Positions 1-9,755 of a stretch of 64,000 nt of DNA are shown here, in pieces. The number at the start of each line of letters is the position of its first letter. The stretch's first letter is position 1. A program made the position numbers and the translations under genes. Where the stretch lies: assembly GCA_964481885.1 (NCBI GenBank), contig CAYZUS010000007.1, positions 1 through 64,000 of the forward strand. Reading direction: 5' to 3'. The notes under the pieces were generated by a model. That model saw only the letters and a list, made by a program, of their open reading frames with translations, did not search any database and had not been told where the DNA came from. This stretch comes from Fen731 sp964481885. GTDB taxonomy: Bacteria > Actinomycetota > Humimicrobiia > Humimicrobiales > Humimicrobiaceae.

Positions 1-1382
1 CTTTCCCGTTCCTCCGGGTTTACCCAAATGCCTAACTCATAAGTATTGTGTCCGACAACTTCATCACGACAATAACCCAGGGTCTTTAAATAGGCGTCGT
101 TAACCTCTATCACTTTGTTTGGTTCCATAGCTGTTATGGCATGGCCGTAAGGGCTTGAGTAAAATGCTTTTTGAAACTTATCTTCGGATGAACGCAATGC
201 TTCCTCAGCCCTTTTTCGTTCAGTAATGTCCTGGATAAATCCAATGACTTTAAGCGGATTTCCCATTAAATCCTTTTCAAGACTTGCGACTGAATGTACT
301 ACTTTTAAATGAGATCCATCTGAAGGATTAACCTCATATTCAAGATTGTAATCCCACCCCTTGGTAATAAGGTCAACTAATGCCTGATGAACATACTCAC
401 GTTCCGGGATGCATGCTTCGATGTCATCAATTGTAAAATAACCGGCAATAGGAGGATAACCAAATATTCTGCACGCCTCTTCTGTTGCCCAGATTTTATC
501 CGTATCAAGATTATAAACCCAGGAACCTGTATGACCAATTTTCTGTGACATTAGCACAAGATTTTTGCTCTCGCTCAGGGCTTCATCCGCTTGTTTACGT
601 TCTGTGATATCGGTTACAAAATTAAGTATGGCGGGTAATCCGTCCCATTCAATTTTAACCCCGCTCATCTCAACCCATTTTATCTGTGAGTTTTTTGTTA
701 ATATTCTAACGGGATACCTATTATCTAATTTCTCTCCTTTAATGCGTTTACTGTAATTGCCAATCATTAAAGCTCTGTCTTCCTGATAAACAAATTCTAT
801 AAAAGGGATGGTTAAAAGTTCTTCCTTAGAGAATCCTGTCAGTTCAGACAACATCGGGTTAACATATTTTAAATTTGCGCCCTGAGCAACTAAAACACCT
901 TCGGAAGCATTATCGATTAAAAGCCGGTATCGCTCTTCACTTTCAGTAAGCCTTGACTCACTTCTGCAGCGCATAATATGAAGTCCTGCCTGCCTGGCAT
1001 ATATCTCAACATAAACCTCATTTTTAAATTCTTTATCTTTGGCCATTACCAGGGAAAAATCACCGATTATTGTGTCCTCCTTCTGGATTTTAACAAATAT
1101 CATCTCACCTATATTAAAAATCTTTTCAAAAAGAGGAATCAGGTGTTTTGGAATCATATCCTTCGCAAGTTCAGCCATGGTCAAAAAACGTGTCACTGTT
1201 TTAGGCTTTGCTTTCGCAGCAAGCACAGGCGCGTATCCCCATTTTCTACCAGACAGCCCAAAGCCAAGAAGGGAGGATGCTTTTTTTATTATTCCCTGCG
1301 GAGCAGAAATGGCAACAGTTGTAAAACTGCTGCCATTATTATCATATAAATTGAAAGCCGCATATTCAGCGCCGGAAATATC
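1..1382 (-). CDS. GAF-PAS-PAS-PAS sensory protein, fragment open at both ends
   Basis: Translating the minus strand from 1382 gives about 460 uninterrupted residues. The first ~100 form a GAF-like domain of the type found in multi-PAS sensor kinases (DISGAEYAAFNLYD, then LVMAKDKEFKNEVYVEIYAR). Three PAS/PAC units follow: one from SEERYRLLIDNASEGVLV to FVTDITERKQAD, a second ending in GFIQDITERKRAEEAL, and a third cut by the window edge at LGIWVNPEERE. Such proteins sense ligands or redox state and normally end in a histidine kinase or GGDEF output, which lies outside the window. The N-terminus lies in or beyond the adjacent N gap, so linkage to the genes on the right is not proven. Domain family is clear; signal and output are unknown. 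Confidence 0.85.
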
Positions 1383-1482
1383 NNNNNNNNNNNNNNNNNN
1401 NNNNNNNNNNNNNNNNNNNNNNNNNNNNNNNNNNNNNNNNNNNNNNNNNNNNNNNNNNNNNNNNNNNNNNNNNNNNNNNNNN
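1383..1482. other. Assembly gap (100 N)
   Basis: Exactly 100 N, the usual placeholder for a gap of unknown size. It removes the 5' part of the PAS sensor gene and the last codons of rsmB. No repeat is visible on the two flanks, unlike the other three gaps. Confidence 0.99.
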
Positions 1483-3185
1483 TCTGATTTTTTTAACATA
1501 CAAATAAAGCCTGCTTCACTTGAAAACATGTCCGGCATTATTTCAAAAAACGGCTCTGAAAGACGGTATTTACCGGGATCCTGCAGAACAAATCTATTTA
1601 CAGGGTCCTGATTTTCTATTTCAGATAAAGTGCATTTATATAAAACTATTATGCCTCCGGGCTTCAAGTATTTACCTGCAGCTGAAAGTATTTTGACTGT
1701 TATTTCTCCAAGTCTTTCCATGTCAGACAAAGTGCAATCATATTTGGCATCAGGATTTTTGGAAATAGTGCCAAGCGCGCTGCATGGAGCATCTATAAAG
1801 ATCTTGTCAAAATAGTTTTCATACCCATCTTGCCCTAAAAAATCGGTATTTGTTACGTCTGCATTTAAAATGGTTATATTTTTAATCCCAAGCCGCATGA
1901 TATTTTCTTCAAGCAAATCCATCTTTTTAGCATTGATATCAACAGACAGGATCTCTGCCTTGCCATCTGTCAGCTCTGCCATATATGTTGCTTTACCGCC
2001 CGGAGCGCTGCAGATATCAAGTATTTTGTCACTTCCAGTTGGACACAGAAAATATTTTACGGCAAATTGTGAAGAAAAATCCTGTACACTGAAATGCCCA
2101 GACAGATAACCGGGAATTTTTTCAATATTCTGGACACTCTTTAAAATTATACAGTCATTAAATAAATCTGTTTTTTCAAAATTTCTAACAATGCCGATAG
2201 TTTCTGCAGCTACTTCAGCGGTACCGACTGGGCTAATATCTTCAGAAGACGTCGTCTTCCTTTTAAAATTGTCTTGAGTGATGGTATTTTTAGCATCAGT
2301 ATCAACTACTTTACAGCTGCCAGGAGTTTCGATAATATCAAATGGTTCTGCGAAAAAATCCCGATTCTGGAGCATCCCGCTTTCCTTAAAAATATTTATC
2401 AGTTTTGTTTTATCTGTTTTTAATCTGTTGACTCTTATAAATAGTCTGGGTTCACAGTTAAGCAACTTTAACAAGAGCGCGGTTCTGTCGACGCCATAAG
2501 ATTTAATCCAGTAATCTGTAAGCCATTCAGGATAAGAGAAAATTACAGAGAGTCTTTCGGCCGATTTGTTTGCAGCTTTATTTATAGAATTGTCCAAAAA
2601 TTCCAGAATCCCAGGAAGGGCATTTATTTTTCTAAGAACTGCGTTAACAAATCTTGATGAGTAAGTGCCTATATGCTTTTTTGCAATTTCCACGCTTTCG
2701 TAAACTGCTGCATACCCTGGAGTTTTATCCATATAAAGTATCTGGTATACGGCCTGCCGAAGAATGTTAAGCACATCTTTATCAAGGGTTTTAATGCTTT
2801 TATTTGAGAAAAGTGAAATTAAAAAATCAATCCTTATAAGATATCTTACTGTGCCCTTGACGACTTCGAATACAAACCTTTTGTCAAGATCTGAAAGAGG
2901 GTATTTTTTTAAGAAATCGTTTAAAAGAAATTTCAGGTTAGATTTTTCAGAAAAATATTTGTTTAAAATGAAAAACGAAACCTGCCTGGGATTTGCAGAT
3001 TTTATAGGTATGCTGTTTGCTTTGTGAGCATCTTTTGGTTGTTTTTGAGAAAAGCTATCTTCAGTTTTTTCCACAGGTTTTGTTTCTTTTTGAGTGGAGC
3101 CATTATTGGTTTCTTTTACAAAGTTACGGTTTGTTTTTTTTGAATTTCTGCCATTAAAAGGCTTTTTACTACTCAAAATAATCAC
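1483..3185 (-). CDS. rsmB: 16S rRNA (cytosine(967)-C(5))-methyltransferase RsmB, 3' end lost in gap
   Basis: SAM-dependent m5C methyltransferase acting on 16S rRNA. An N-terminal NusB-like RNA-binding domain (LDKRFVFEVVKGTVRYLIRI, then VNAVLRKIN) precedes a Rossmann domain with the SAM motif ILDICSAPGGKATYMAEL, the acidic loop SVDINAKKMD, motif IV FIDAPCSALGT and the catalytic cysteine in YKCTLSEIENQ. The frame runs into the gap at FICMLKKSD, so only a few residues are missing. No ATG is suitably placed. GTG at 3185 (AGGAT about 10 nt upstream) or TTG at 3176 are the candidates; both overlap the end of fmt, which implies translational coupling. The first ~65 residues are a Lys/Asn/Thr-rich tail, and a second low-complexity stretch (TTSSEDISPVGTAEV) sits before the catalytic domain. 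Confidence 0.9.
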
Positions 3186-4269
3186 CGGACTTTATCCTGT
3201 AGCCATTTATAAAATCACTAAACTTCATTTCACCTTTGCCCTGGGGTTTTATAACCAACAGGCTTAATGCTGTCCGGGGTGTTTTGGCATCGTGCTTAAA
3301 AATGCTGCTGCCACAGGAAACAATAAGGCCTGTTTTGTCAGCCCTTATTACCTGCCCTGTAGAAATTATTTCATCACTGTCTGGACCTGGGTGGATCATT
3401 TCATAATTATTCTGACTGGAAAAAATTATTTCTTTCTTACTCTTTGCGGAACACATTGTTTCATTATTTACGGTATTCTGCCCGGTATTCATTATTTCAT
3501 CTTTGCAATATTGCGGGAGTTCTGTAATCTGAGCTTTAAGAATCTTTAAATATTTTCCTTTCCACAGCACATCGCTTCCCGGAGCAGTGGAAAATGCCCT
3601 TATTTTATTTAATATCTTTTCAGCGCTTTTGCTCCAGTCTATTTTAAAGTCTTCTTTTGTAAAAATCTTTGTATATGATACTCCCTGTTCGTGCTGTGGC
3701 CATGCGCCCAGGGACATACTTTCATAATTATCAAGCAAAGAAATAAGAAACGGAGCTCCAAGCTTTAATATTTTTTCCTCAAGCAAATCCCTGTTGTCGT
3801 TTTCTGATATATCAAATTTTAACTGCGCATAAATATCTCCGGTGTCAAATTTTTGTTTGATTTTTATGAGGCTTATTCCGGTTTCTGTATCCCCGTTTAA
3901 TAGAGCAGTCGTAATCGGAGAAGGCCCGCGATATTTGGGAAGCAGTGAAGGATGGACATTTATTGTGCAGCTTCCGGCAATCTCAAGGACTTCTTTGGGT
4001 ATCATCCTGCCAAAAGACACAACAACAAGACAGTCAAAATCTGTTTCTTTAAGCTTATTAATTGTTTGTGGTCCGAAATCATGGTCCTCAATGAATTCCA
4101 GGTTAAGTTTAAGTGCACAAAGCTTTACAGGATTAGGTCCAATTATCTTACCCCTGCCTTTTGCCTTATCCGCAGACGTCAGGACAAGCACTATCCTGTG
4201 GTCGGAATTATTGATTGCTTCAATAAAAGGCACTGAAAAATCTGAAGAACCAAAAAAAAGGATTTTCAC
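3169..4269 (-). CDS. fmt: Methionyl-tRNA formyltransferase
   Basis: Formylates initiator Met-tRNA using 10-formyl-tetrahydrofolate. The formyltransferase core has the catalytic Asn and His in INVHPSLLPKYRGPSPI and the Asp in KFDTGDIYAQL; the C-terminal OB-type domain starts near WSKSAEKILNKIRAF. At 366 aa it is about 50 aa longer than usual. The surplus, residues ~250-303, is a degenerate decapeptide repeat (DEIMNTGQ, NETMCSAK, KEIIFSSQ, YEMIHPGP, DEIISTGQ) inserted in the C-terminal domain. The start codon overlaps the def stop by 3 nt and the 3' end overlaps rsmB, giving a def-fmt-rsmB unit. Catalytic residues are intact, so it is probably functional despite the insert. Confidence 0.95.
   Translation of the reverse strand: MKILFFGSSDFSVPFIEAINNSDHRIVLVLTSADKAKGRGKIIGPNPVKLCALKLNLEFIEDHDFGPQTINKLKETDFDCLVVVSFGRMIPKEVLEIAGSCTINVHPSLLPKYRGPSPITTALLNGDTETGISLIKIKQKFDTGDIYAQLKFDISENDNRDLLEEKILKLGAPFLISLLDNYESMSLGAWPQHEQGVSYTKIFTKEDFKIDWSKSAEKILNKIRAFSTAPGSDVLWKGKYLKILKAQITELPQYCKDEIMNTGQNTVNNETMCSAKSKKEIIFSSQNNYEMIHPGPDSDEIISTGQVIRADKTGLIVSCGSSIFKHDAKTPRTALSLLVIKPQGKGEMKFSDFINGYRIKSGDYFE
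3365..3520. repeat. 30-bp in-frame tandem repeat inside fmt
   Basis: On the plus strand the core 'attatttcat' or a one- or two-base variant recurs at 3365, 3395, 3425, 3455 and 3491, giving spacings of 30, 30, 30 and 36 bp. All spacings are multiples of three, so the fmt frame is preserved. The copies are degenerate, indicating an old expansion. Confidence 0.85.
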
Positions 4270-4763
4270 AAAATATTGTTCCTTGTTATTTTTGATAAAA
4301 AGTTTTTTCTTTCCTCAGGTTTTAGGTGATCTATAAAAAGTATCCCGTCAAGATGGTCAACTTCATGAAGGAAAATCCTGGCAGCTATTCCTTCGGCTTC
4401 TATCCGGACATCCTGGTTTTTAAGATTTTTTGCTTTAAAAAGTATCTTGGCCGGACGTTTTACTTCACTTTTAACTGAATAAATTGACAGGCAGCCTTCA
4501 TCCTCGGTGGAAGTCTTTTTTCCTATTATCTCTATTTCAGGATTTATATAGCTTTCGAATTTCTCACCAAGGTTTACAATAATGACTCTTTTTAAAACAC
4601 CTATCTGCGGAGCGGCGAGCCCAACACCGGAAATATTTTCATCCGAGACTGTGTCTATCATATCTTCAACAAGTGCAAGCAGCGCCCTGTCAATATTTTC
4701 CACTATTTTACTTTTTTCCCTTAAAACCGGGTCTCCTATTTTTCTTATTCTTTTAACTGCCAT
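4266..4763 (-). CDS. def: Peptide deformylase
   Basis: Metalloenzyme removing the N-formyl group from nascent proteins, the partner activity of Fmt. All three family motifs are present: GVGLAAPQIG (motif 1), EDEGCLSI with the metal-binding Cys (motif 2) and HEVDH (motif 3, HExxH). Length 165 aa is normal. ATG at 4763. It overlaps fmt by 3 nt, so the two are co-translated. The region between def and priA holds only the repeat described at 4905-5048. Confidence 0.97.
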   Translation of the reverse strand: MAVKRIRKIGDPVLREKSKIVENIDRALLALVEDMIDTVSDENISGVGLAAPQIGVLKRVIIVNLGEKFESYINPEIEIIGKKTSTEDEGCLSIYSVKSEVKRPAKILFKAKNLKNQDVRIEAEGIAARIFLHEVDHLDGILFIDHLKPEERKNFLSKITRNNIL

Positions 4764-4904
4764 TTTTAAACTTTTATAAATCTTTCTCTTTTAATTTGGT
4801 ATTTATTTATCTCTGCCGGCAACTGCATCAAAAATACTGTTTAATAATACCGAAATCAGCAGAAAATGTTAATCTTTTTTTATCACTATAAATCCTGTCG
4901 GGGA

Positions 4905-5048
4905 CCGTATTTGGTTTGTAAATATAAAATACAGACAGGATCCAAATCTATTTATATTTATAAAATTCTTACTGTGTCCAAATCTATTTATATTTATAAA
5001 ATTCTTACTGTATCCAAATCTATTTATATTTATAAAATCCAGACAGGA
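4905..5048. repeat. 36-bp tandem repeat across the priA stop codon
   Basis: Near-identical 36-bp units start at 4941, 4977 and 5013 (tccaaatctatttatattta at the start of each), with a degenerate fourth unit at 4905-4940. The priA stop codon (5030-5032) lies inside the last unit, and the final codons of priA share the 'cagacaggatc' sequence also found at 4933-4943. The array fills most of the priA-def interval. The plus-strand reading frame over it is a by-product of the periodicity. Confidence 0.9.
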
Positions 5049-7027
5049 TCGACATCCGTTATTATTTTGTTGCCTTCAGTTTTTTTAAACCCTGCAAGTA
5101 TTTTCCCAAAAAAAATATTAAACTGCATGATTTTTTCTGTTTTAACAAGGATGTGCCATCGGTAATGCTGGTTTAATCTATAGAAAGGCGCCTGTGATGG
5201 TCCAAGCAGCATAAAATCTGATTTTCCCTTACTGCATATTTCTGAAAATATCCTGTTTACATCAGAATTGACCAGGTTTTCATCCTTTCCGGACACAATT
5301 ATGTTTACAAGATGCGAAAAAGGCGGATAAAAAAGCTCTTTTCGATTTTTAATTTCTTCCTCATAAAAAATATTAAAATCTGATGACATAAAACTTTTTA
5401 AAATAAAATTCTGCGTGTTGTAAGCCTGGATTATAAACCTTGAGCCTGCATCGTTTTTCAACACTTCAGAAAGCCTTATAAGGACCTGGCAGGCCTTCTC
5501 ATTAATACTGTAGTCAGGAAGGTTAAAAAGGCTGTCAAAATCAATTATACCCATAAGAGTGATGTCTTTGATTTTCATATCTTTTGCTATAAGCTGGGTA
5601 CCCAGCAAAATAGCAGAACCGGAAGAATTTACAGAATTTAAAATTTCCTTTAACTCATTCTTTTTTTTCAATTTGTCTGAATCTATCCTGAACAAAGCAA
5701 CATCCTTAAACCTCTGCTTTAACTTAAGCTCAATTTTTTCGATACCCGATCCAAGGTAAGAAAATTCGTCACTGCCGCAGGAAGGACACGATCCGGTAAA
5801 ATCAACTGCAGCAAGGCAGTGATGGCAGATAAGTTTTTTCTGGGAGCTGTGATATTTAAAAGCAGTATTGCATGAAGTGCATTTGGGAACGTTGCCGCAC
5901 TTCCTGCAAATCAAAAAACTGCTGTAACCCCTCTTGTTTACAAAAATAACAGCTTTGTTTTTTTTACCTGTTTCTTCTCTTATCCCCATAAACAAGCCGC
6001 CTGTTATATCACTATCCTCTTTTGACCTGTCAAGAGCCTTTAAATCTATTACCTGTTTTTTAAATAAATTTTTTCCGGCATGGGCCCCAGGATTATCTAT
6101 TGTCTGCATATTACTTTTTTCAGAAAAATCATGCCTTAAGTTTACTGATGCGGAATTGCCAAAAAGAACACAGGGTATTTTTAATATCCCTGCAAGCTTT
6201 AATGCCACGTCTTTCAGATTATATCTAACGCTTGTTGCTTCTTTGTAGGACAAATCATCGGCATCATCAATAATAATTATACCTAACCGGTTAATTGGCA
6301 GAAATACGGCTGACCTTGTCCCTAATATGGCGTCGTATTTGTTGTTGTATATTTCAAACCAGTTTTCAAATTTTTTGGAAGGGCTTTTTTCAGAATAATA
6401 AAGGCATGCATTAATTTCTGTTTTTAAATCCAATTCGCTGGACATACTTTTGATATCTGCAATTTCCGGTGCCATAACAAGTGTTTTTCTTCCGGAATTT
6501 TTCATTTTTAATGCAAGGTGTTTGATTATTTCAAGTTTTTGCAGGCCGCCGAAATCTTTTAAAAGAAAACCCCCGAATCGGTCCCTTTCCGCATATTCTG
6601 AGATATCAGAAAGAAATCCCGGTACCACTTTGTCAGAAGCCTTTAAATCAGCTGACTTGCCGGGATCTTCCAAAACAGAAGACGTCGTAGGTTTTTTGGC
6701 TTTCCTGCCGGAGGGAATAAAAAACTCCATGATTTTACCAACAGGGGCGACATAATAAGCAGACATCCAGTAGATAAGTTTTAGCCTGTCCCGGTCAAAA
6801 ATCGGAGCATCGTAAAGTATCCTTGTTACAGGTTTTATTTCTTTTCCGGAAAACCCCGAATTTTTTTTGAGCCTTGTTATATATCCGGTTTCCTGGCGGT
6901 TTCCAAACGGGACCGCGACCACACTTCCAACTTTCGCCAGTTCTTCCAAATCCGGCGGTATTTTGTAATCAAACGGATGACAGATACCAAGAGTCTTTAT
7001 TGCAACATAGACTTCTGCATAACTCAT
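5030..7027 (-). CDS. priA: Primosomal protein N' (PriA), degenerate helicase type
   Basis: Replication-restart factor that binds stalled forks and loads the primosome. The N-terminal 3'-end-binding domain (VGSVVAVPFGNRQETGYI) and the paired zinc clusters (CRKCGNVPKCTSC and CHHCLAAVDFTGSCPSCG, residues ~374-422) are present. The Walker A site, normally GxTGSGKT, reads KDFGGLQKLE, and the DEEH box reads DDADD. ATPase/helicase activity is therefore unlikely, as proposed for actinobacterial PriA. Length 665 aa is shorter than the ~730 aa of active helicases. A Ser/Thr/Lys-rich linker (TTSSVLEDPGKSADLKASD) lies after the N-terminal domain. It ends inside a 36-bp tandem array. Confidence 0.9.
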   Translation of the reverse strand: MSYAEVYVAIKTLGICHPFDYKIPPDLEELAKVGSVVAVPFGNRQETGYITRLKKNSGFSGKEIKPVTRILYDAPIFDRDRLKLIYWMSAYYVAPVGKIMEFFIPSGRKAKKPTTSSVLEDPGKSADLKASDKVVPGFLSDISEYAERDRFGGFLLKDFGGLQKLEIIKHLALKMKNSGRKTLVMAPEIADIKSMSSELDLKTEINACLYYSEKSPSKKFENWFEIYNNKYDAILGTRSAVFLPINRLGIIIIDDADDLSYKEATSVRYNLKDVALKLAGILKIPCVLFGNSASVNLRHDFSEKSNMQTIDNPGAHAGKNLFKKQVIDLKALDRSKEDSDITGGLFMGIREETGKKNKAVIFVNKRGYSSFLICRKCGNVPKCTSCNTAFKYHSSQKKLICHHCLAAVDFTGSCPSCGSDEFSYLGSGIEKIELKLKQRFKDVALFRIDSDKLKKKNELKEILNSVNSSGSAILLGTQLIAKDMKIKDITLMGIIDFDSLFNLPDYSINEKACQVLIRLSEVLKNDAGSRFIIQAYNTQNFILKSFMSSDFNIFYEEEIKNRKELFYPPFSHLVNIIVSGKDENLVNSDVNRIFSEICSKGKSDFMLLGPSQAPFYRLNQHYRWHILVKTEKIMQFNIFFGKILAGFKKTEGNKIITDVDPVWIL

Positions 7028-7333
7028 CAGGCAACCAAATATATTAAAATATGTTAATTAGTTCTAATTGAATAATTCAATATTCAGCAATTTGTCTTCT
7101 TAAACCAAGGACAAAATTTTCATAATTTCAGTCTTTTGTACAATTGTTCACCAGAGACTGATTGGTCCCTGCTGAATAATTCAACATTTTATAAAAATTT
7201 TAATTTGTCCGGTAAAAAACTTTTCGAAATTAAAAATTTTAGACAATTATTCAGCAAGAACCTTTATAAGTATTTAAATACATTTTTAGCCAAAAAGCTT
7301 AAAAATTATTTTAAAGCATTATCTTTTTAAATT
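7028..7333. other. AT-rich intergenic region, priA/metK
   Basis: No convincing gene. It contains three variants of a short element: 'tattcagca' at 7084, 'cctgctgaataattcaac' at 7168 (inverted) and 'caattattcagcaagaac' at 7244. A close copy of the last, 'caattattcagcaggaac', occurs at 57599. No SAM riboswitch was recognised; metK is transcribed leftward and ends here, so this is its downstream region and lies upstream of priA's start only on the other side. Confidence 0.5.
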
Positions 7334-8536
7334 TTAGATTTTAAAAAATTCTTTAATTTTTTCAACTTTGTCGAGTCTTTCCCAGGTAAAGTCTCTGTCA
7401 TTTCTTCCAAAATGGCCGTAGGATGCAGTCTTTCTATAAATTGGCCTTAACAAGTCAAGGTTTTTGACTATTGCACCGGGCCTTAAATCAAATATAGTCT
7501 TTACAGCTTCGTCTATCCTTGCCATGTCTACTTTTTCTGTACCAAAAGTCTCGACCATTACAGAAACAGGGTGAGCGACACCTATTGCATACGCAACTTC
7601 AATTTCTATTTTATCAGCTACGCCCGCTGCAACCAGGTTTTTTGCGACATATCTTGCAGCATAGCATGCGGACCTGTCAACTTTGGATGGATCTTTGCCT
7701 GAAAAACAGCCGCCTCCATGCCTTGCGTACCCGCCATATGTATCTACAATTATTTTCCTTCCAGTAAGCCCGGTATCGCCCATGGGCCCGCCGATAACAA
7801 ACTCTCCTGTTGGATTTACATATAATTTCATGTTTTTTGACATATACTCTTCCGGGATGATAGGTTTTATAACAAACTCCTTTATGTCCGGAGCTATCTG
7901 TGAGTCTATATCTATCATCGGCGCATGCTGGCATGCTACCACTATTGTATCAACAGCGACAGGTTTTCCATTTTCGTAAGCTACAGTAACCTGAGTTTTT
8001 CCATCAGGCCTTAAATATGGAAGCATCCCTGATTTTCTGACCTCTGCCAACCTGTGAGAGAGCTGATGTGCAAGCTGAATTGGAAGAGGCATGAATTCAG
8101 GTGTATCATTACAGGCAAATCCAAACATCATGCCCTGGTCCCCTGCACCTATCAAATCAATTTCATCCTCATATCCGTCACATGTTCTGGCTTCCAGCGA
8201 ATTACTGACACCCTGCGCAATATTAGGGGATTGCTTGCCTATTGAAACGAGCACTCCGCATGTTTCAAAATCGAAACCATATTTTGCCCTAGTGTAACCG
8301 ATATCTTTTATTACTCCTCTTACAATATCCGGTATCTCAACATATATATCTGTTGTAACCTCTCCGGCTACAACGACAATTCCTGTTTTTATTAATGTCT
8401 CGACAGCAACTCTGGCTTTTTTGTCTTTGTCTATTATTGCATCAAGAACGGCATCAGATATCTGATCTGCCATTTTATCCGGATGCCCTTCTGTAACAGA
8501 TTCTGAAGTGAAAAGATAACTTCCCTTTTTATTCAT
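7334..8536 (-). CDS. metK: S-adenosylmethionine synthetase
   Basis: Makes SAM from methionine and ATP. Hallmarks are TEGHPDKMADQISDAVLD (ATP/Mg site), GAGDQGMMFGFA (methionine/ATP loop) and GGPMGDTGLTGRKIIVDTYG (phosphate-binding). Length 400 aa is typical. The ATG overlaps the coaBC stop by 8 nt. SAM made here feeds RsmB and the radical SAM protein and ultimately yields methylthioadenosine, the substrate of the phosphorylase at 46361. Confidence 0.98.
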   Translation of the reverse strand: MNKKGSYLFTSESVTEGHPDKMADQISDAVLDAIIDKDKKARVAVETLIKTGIVVVAGEVTTDIYVEIPDIVRGVIKDIGYTRAKYGFDFETCGVLVSIGKQSPNIAQGVSNSLEARTCDGYEDEIDLIGAGDQGMMFGFACNDTPEFMPLPIQLAHQLSHRLAEVRKSGMLPYLRPDGKTQVTVAYENGKPVAVDTIVVACQHAPMIDIDSQIAPDIKEFVIKPIIPEEYMSKNMKLYVNPTGEFVIGGPMGDTGLTGRKIIVDTYGGYARHGGGCFSGKDPSKVDRSACYAARYVAKNLVAAGVADKIEIEVAYAIGVAHPVSVMVETFGTEKVDMARIDEAVKTIFDLRPGAIVKNLDLLRPIYRKTASYGHFGRNDRDFTWERLDKVEKIKEFFKI

Positions 8537-9755
8537 TTATGTCCTCCTGTTTTTTTCCATTATTCTTAACAATTTCATCCCAAATACCTCTTGCTATTAT
8601 CCTTTTTGTATTCCTGGGGATCTTTTTTATCCTGCCATCTTTTGAGATAATAATTACTTCATTATAGTCACTTCCAAATCCGCTGTCTTTCCTGGAAATA
8701 TCATTTAAAACTATCATATCCAGATTTCTGCCGCTGATTTTTCTCGTGGCATTCTCTATATTCTCCCCGCTTTCTGCAGCAAAACCTGCCAGATACTGGC
8801 TTTCTTTTTTAATCTCCGCAAGCTTCTGCAATATGTTTATATTTTCCTTAAATTTTAACTTTGATATTATATCATCATTTTTTTTCAATTTATAATCAAA
8901 TTTAAAGTCCGGAACAACATCACTTACAGCAGCGGCCATCACTGTTATGTCAGAATCATTATAATAATTTAAAACCGCATTGAGCATCTCCTGCGTATTT
9001 CCAACTTTTACAAGTTCCACGCCATAAGGTTTTTGTATATTGTCTGATGCGCTGACAAGCACTACCCTGCCGGCTCCCCTGAAATATGCCTCTTCAGAAA
9101 GTGCAGCACCCATTTTGCCGCTGGATAGATTTGAGATATAACGGACACTGTCAATATGTTCAACTGTTCCACCAGCAGTAATGAGTACATTTTTGTCTTT
9201 AAGATCCGATTTATAGCTTACAAGCTCAGAAAGTCGGCCAATAATAATATCCTCATTTGCCAGTCTTCCAATACCTTCTTCTCCGCATGCAAGCCTTCCA
9301 GATTCAGGTTCTGCAAAAAAATATTTTCCCGAAGACTTTAGGATATTTATATTGCTTTGCACGGCGTGGTTTAAATACATCGCTTCATTCATTGCAGGAG
9401 CAATAACAACAGGGCACACTGATGAGATTACTGTTGTTGTCAAAAAATTGTCACATATCCCACAGGCAATCTTGGAAATGGTGTTGGCTGTTGCAGGCGC
9501 GACAAGTATAATATCTACACTGTGCGAAAGTGATACATGATGTATTTTTTCCTCATTATTGAATTCTTCAAATAAGGCTTTTTTACCGCTGATTGCTGAT
9601 AGGGTCAGAGGGTTTATAAAATTAAGTGCATTCGGAGTAAGCACCGGAAATACTTCTGCCCCTGCTTTTACAAGCTTGCTGCAGACAGACGCTGCCTTAT
9701 AAGCAGCAATCGAACCTGTGATGCAAAGCATTATTTTCTTTTTTTCCAATAGCAT
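8529..9755 (-). CDS. coaBC: Bifunctional phosphopantothenoylcysteine decarboxylase/phosphopantothenate-cysteine ligase
   Basis: Two consecutive steps of coenzyme A synthesis. The N-terminal FMN-dependent CoaC domain shows GSIAAYKAASVCSKLVKAG, the active-site His region KIHHVSLSHSVD, the PAMNEAMYLN clamp and the Cys flap SGRLACGEEGIGRL. The CoaB domain begins LKDKNVLITAGGTVEHID and has the SNLSSGKMG and KKND motifs. ATG 9755 is chosen because an AGGAT lies 8 nt upstream and it starts just before the first beta strand; a longer frame to 9797 has no better signal. Confidence 0.96.
   Translation of the reverse strand: MLLEKKKIMLCITGSIAAYKAASVCSKLVKAGAEVFPVLTPNALNFINPLTLSAISGKKALFEEFNNEEKIHHVSLSHSVDIILVAPATANTISKIACGICDNFLTTTVISSVCPVVIAPAMNEAMYLNHAVQSNINILKSSGKYFFAEPESGRLACGEEGIGRLANEDIIIGRLSELVSYKSDLKDKNVLITAGGTVEHIDSVRYISNLSSGKMGAALSEEAYFRGAGRVVLVSASDNIQKPYGVELVKVGNTQEMLNAVLNYYNDSDITVMAAAVSDVVPDFKFDYKLKKNDDIISKLKFKENINILQKLAEIKKESQYLAGFAAESGENIENATRKISGRNLDMIVLNDISRKDSGFGSDYNEVIIISKDGRIKKIPRNTKRIIARGIWDEIVKNNGKKQEDINE

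Noticed and set aside
4866..5165. Plus-strand frame with a SKSIYIYKILTV repeat
   Set aside because: It is the translated 36-bp array plus antisense of priA; no ribosome-binding site.
7136..7330. Small plus-strand gene between metK and priA
   Set aside because: AT-rich random-looking product, no ribosome-binding site.
7028..7333. SAM riboswitch for metK
   Set aside because: The region is downstream of metK, and no S-box elements were seen here or before the metK start, which lies inside the coaBC operon.
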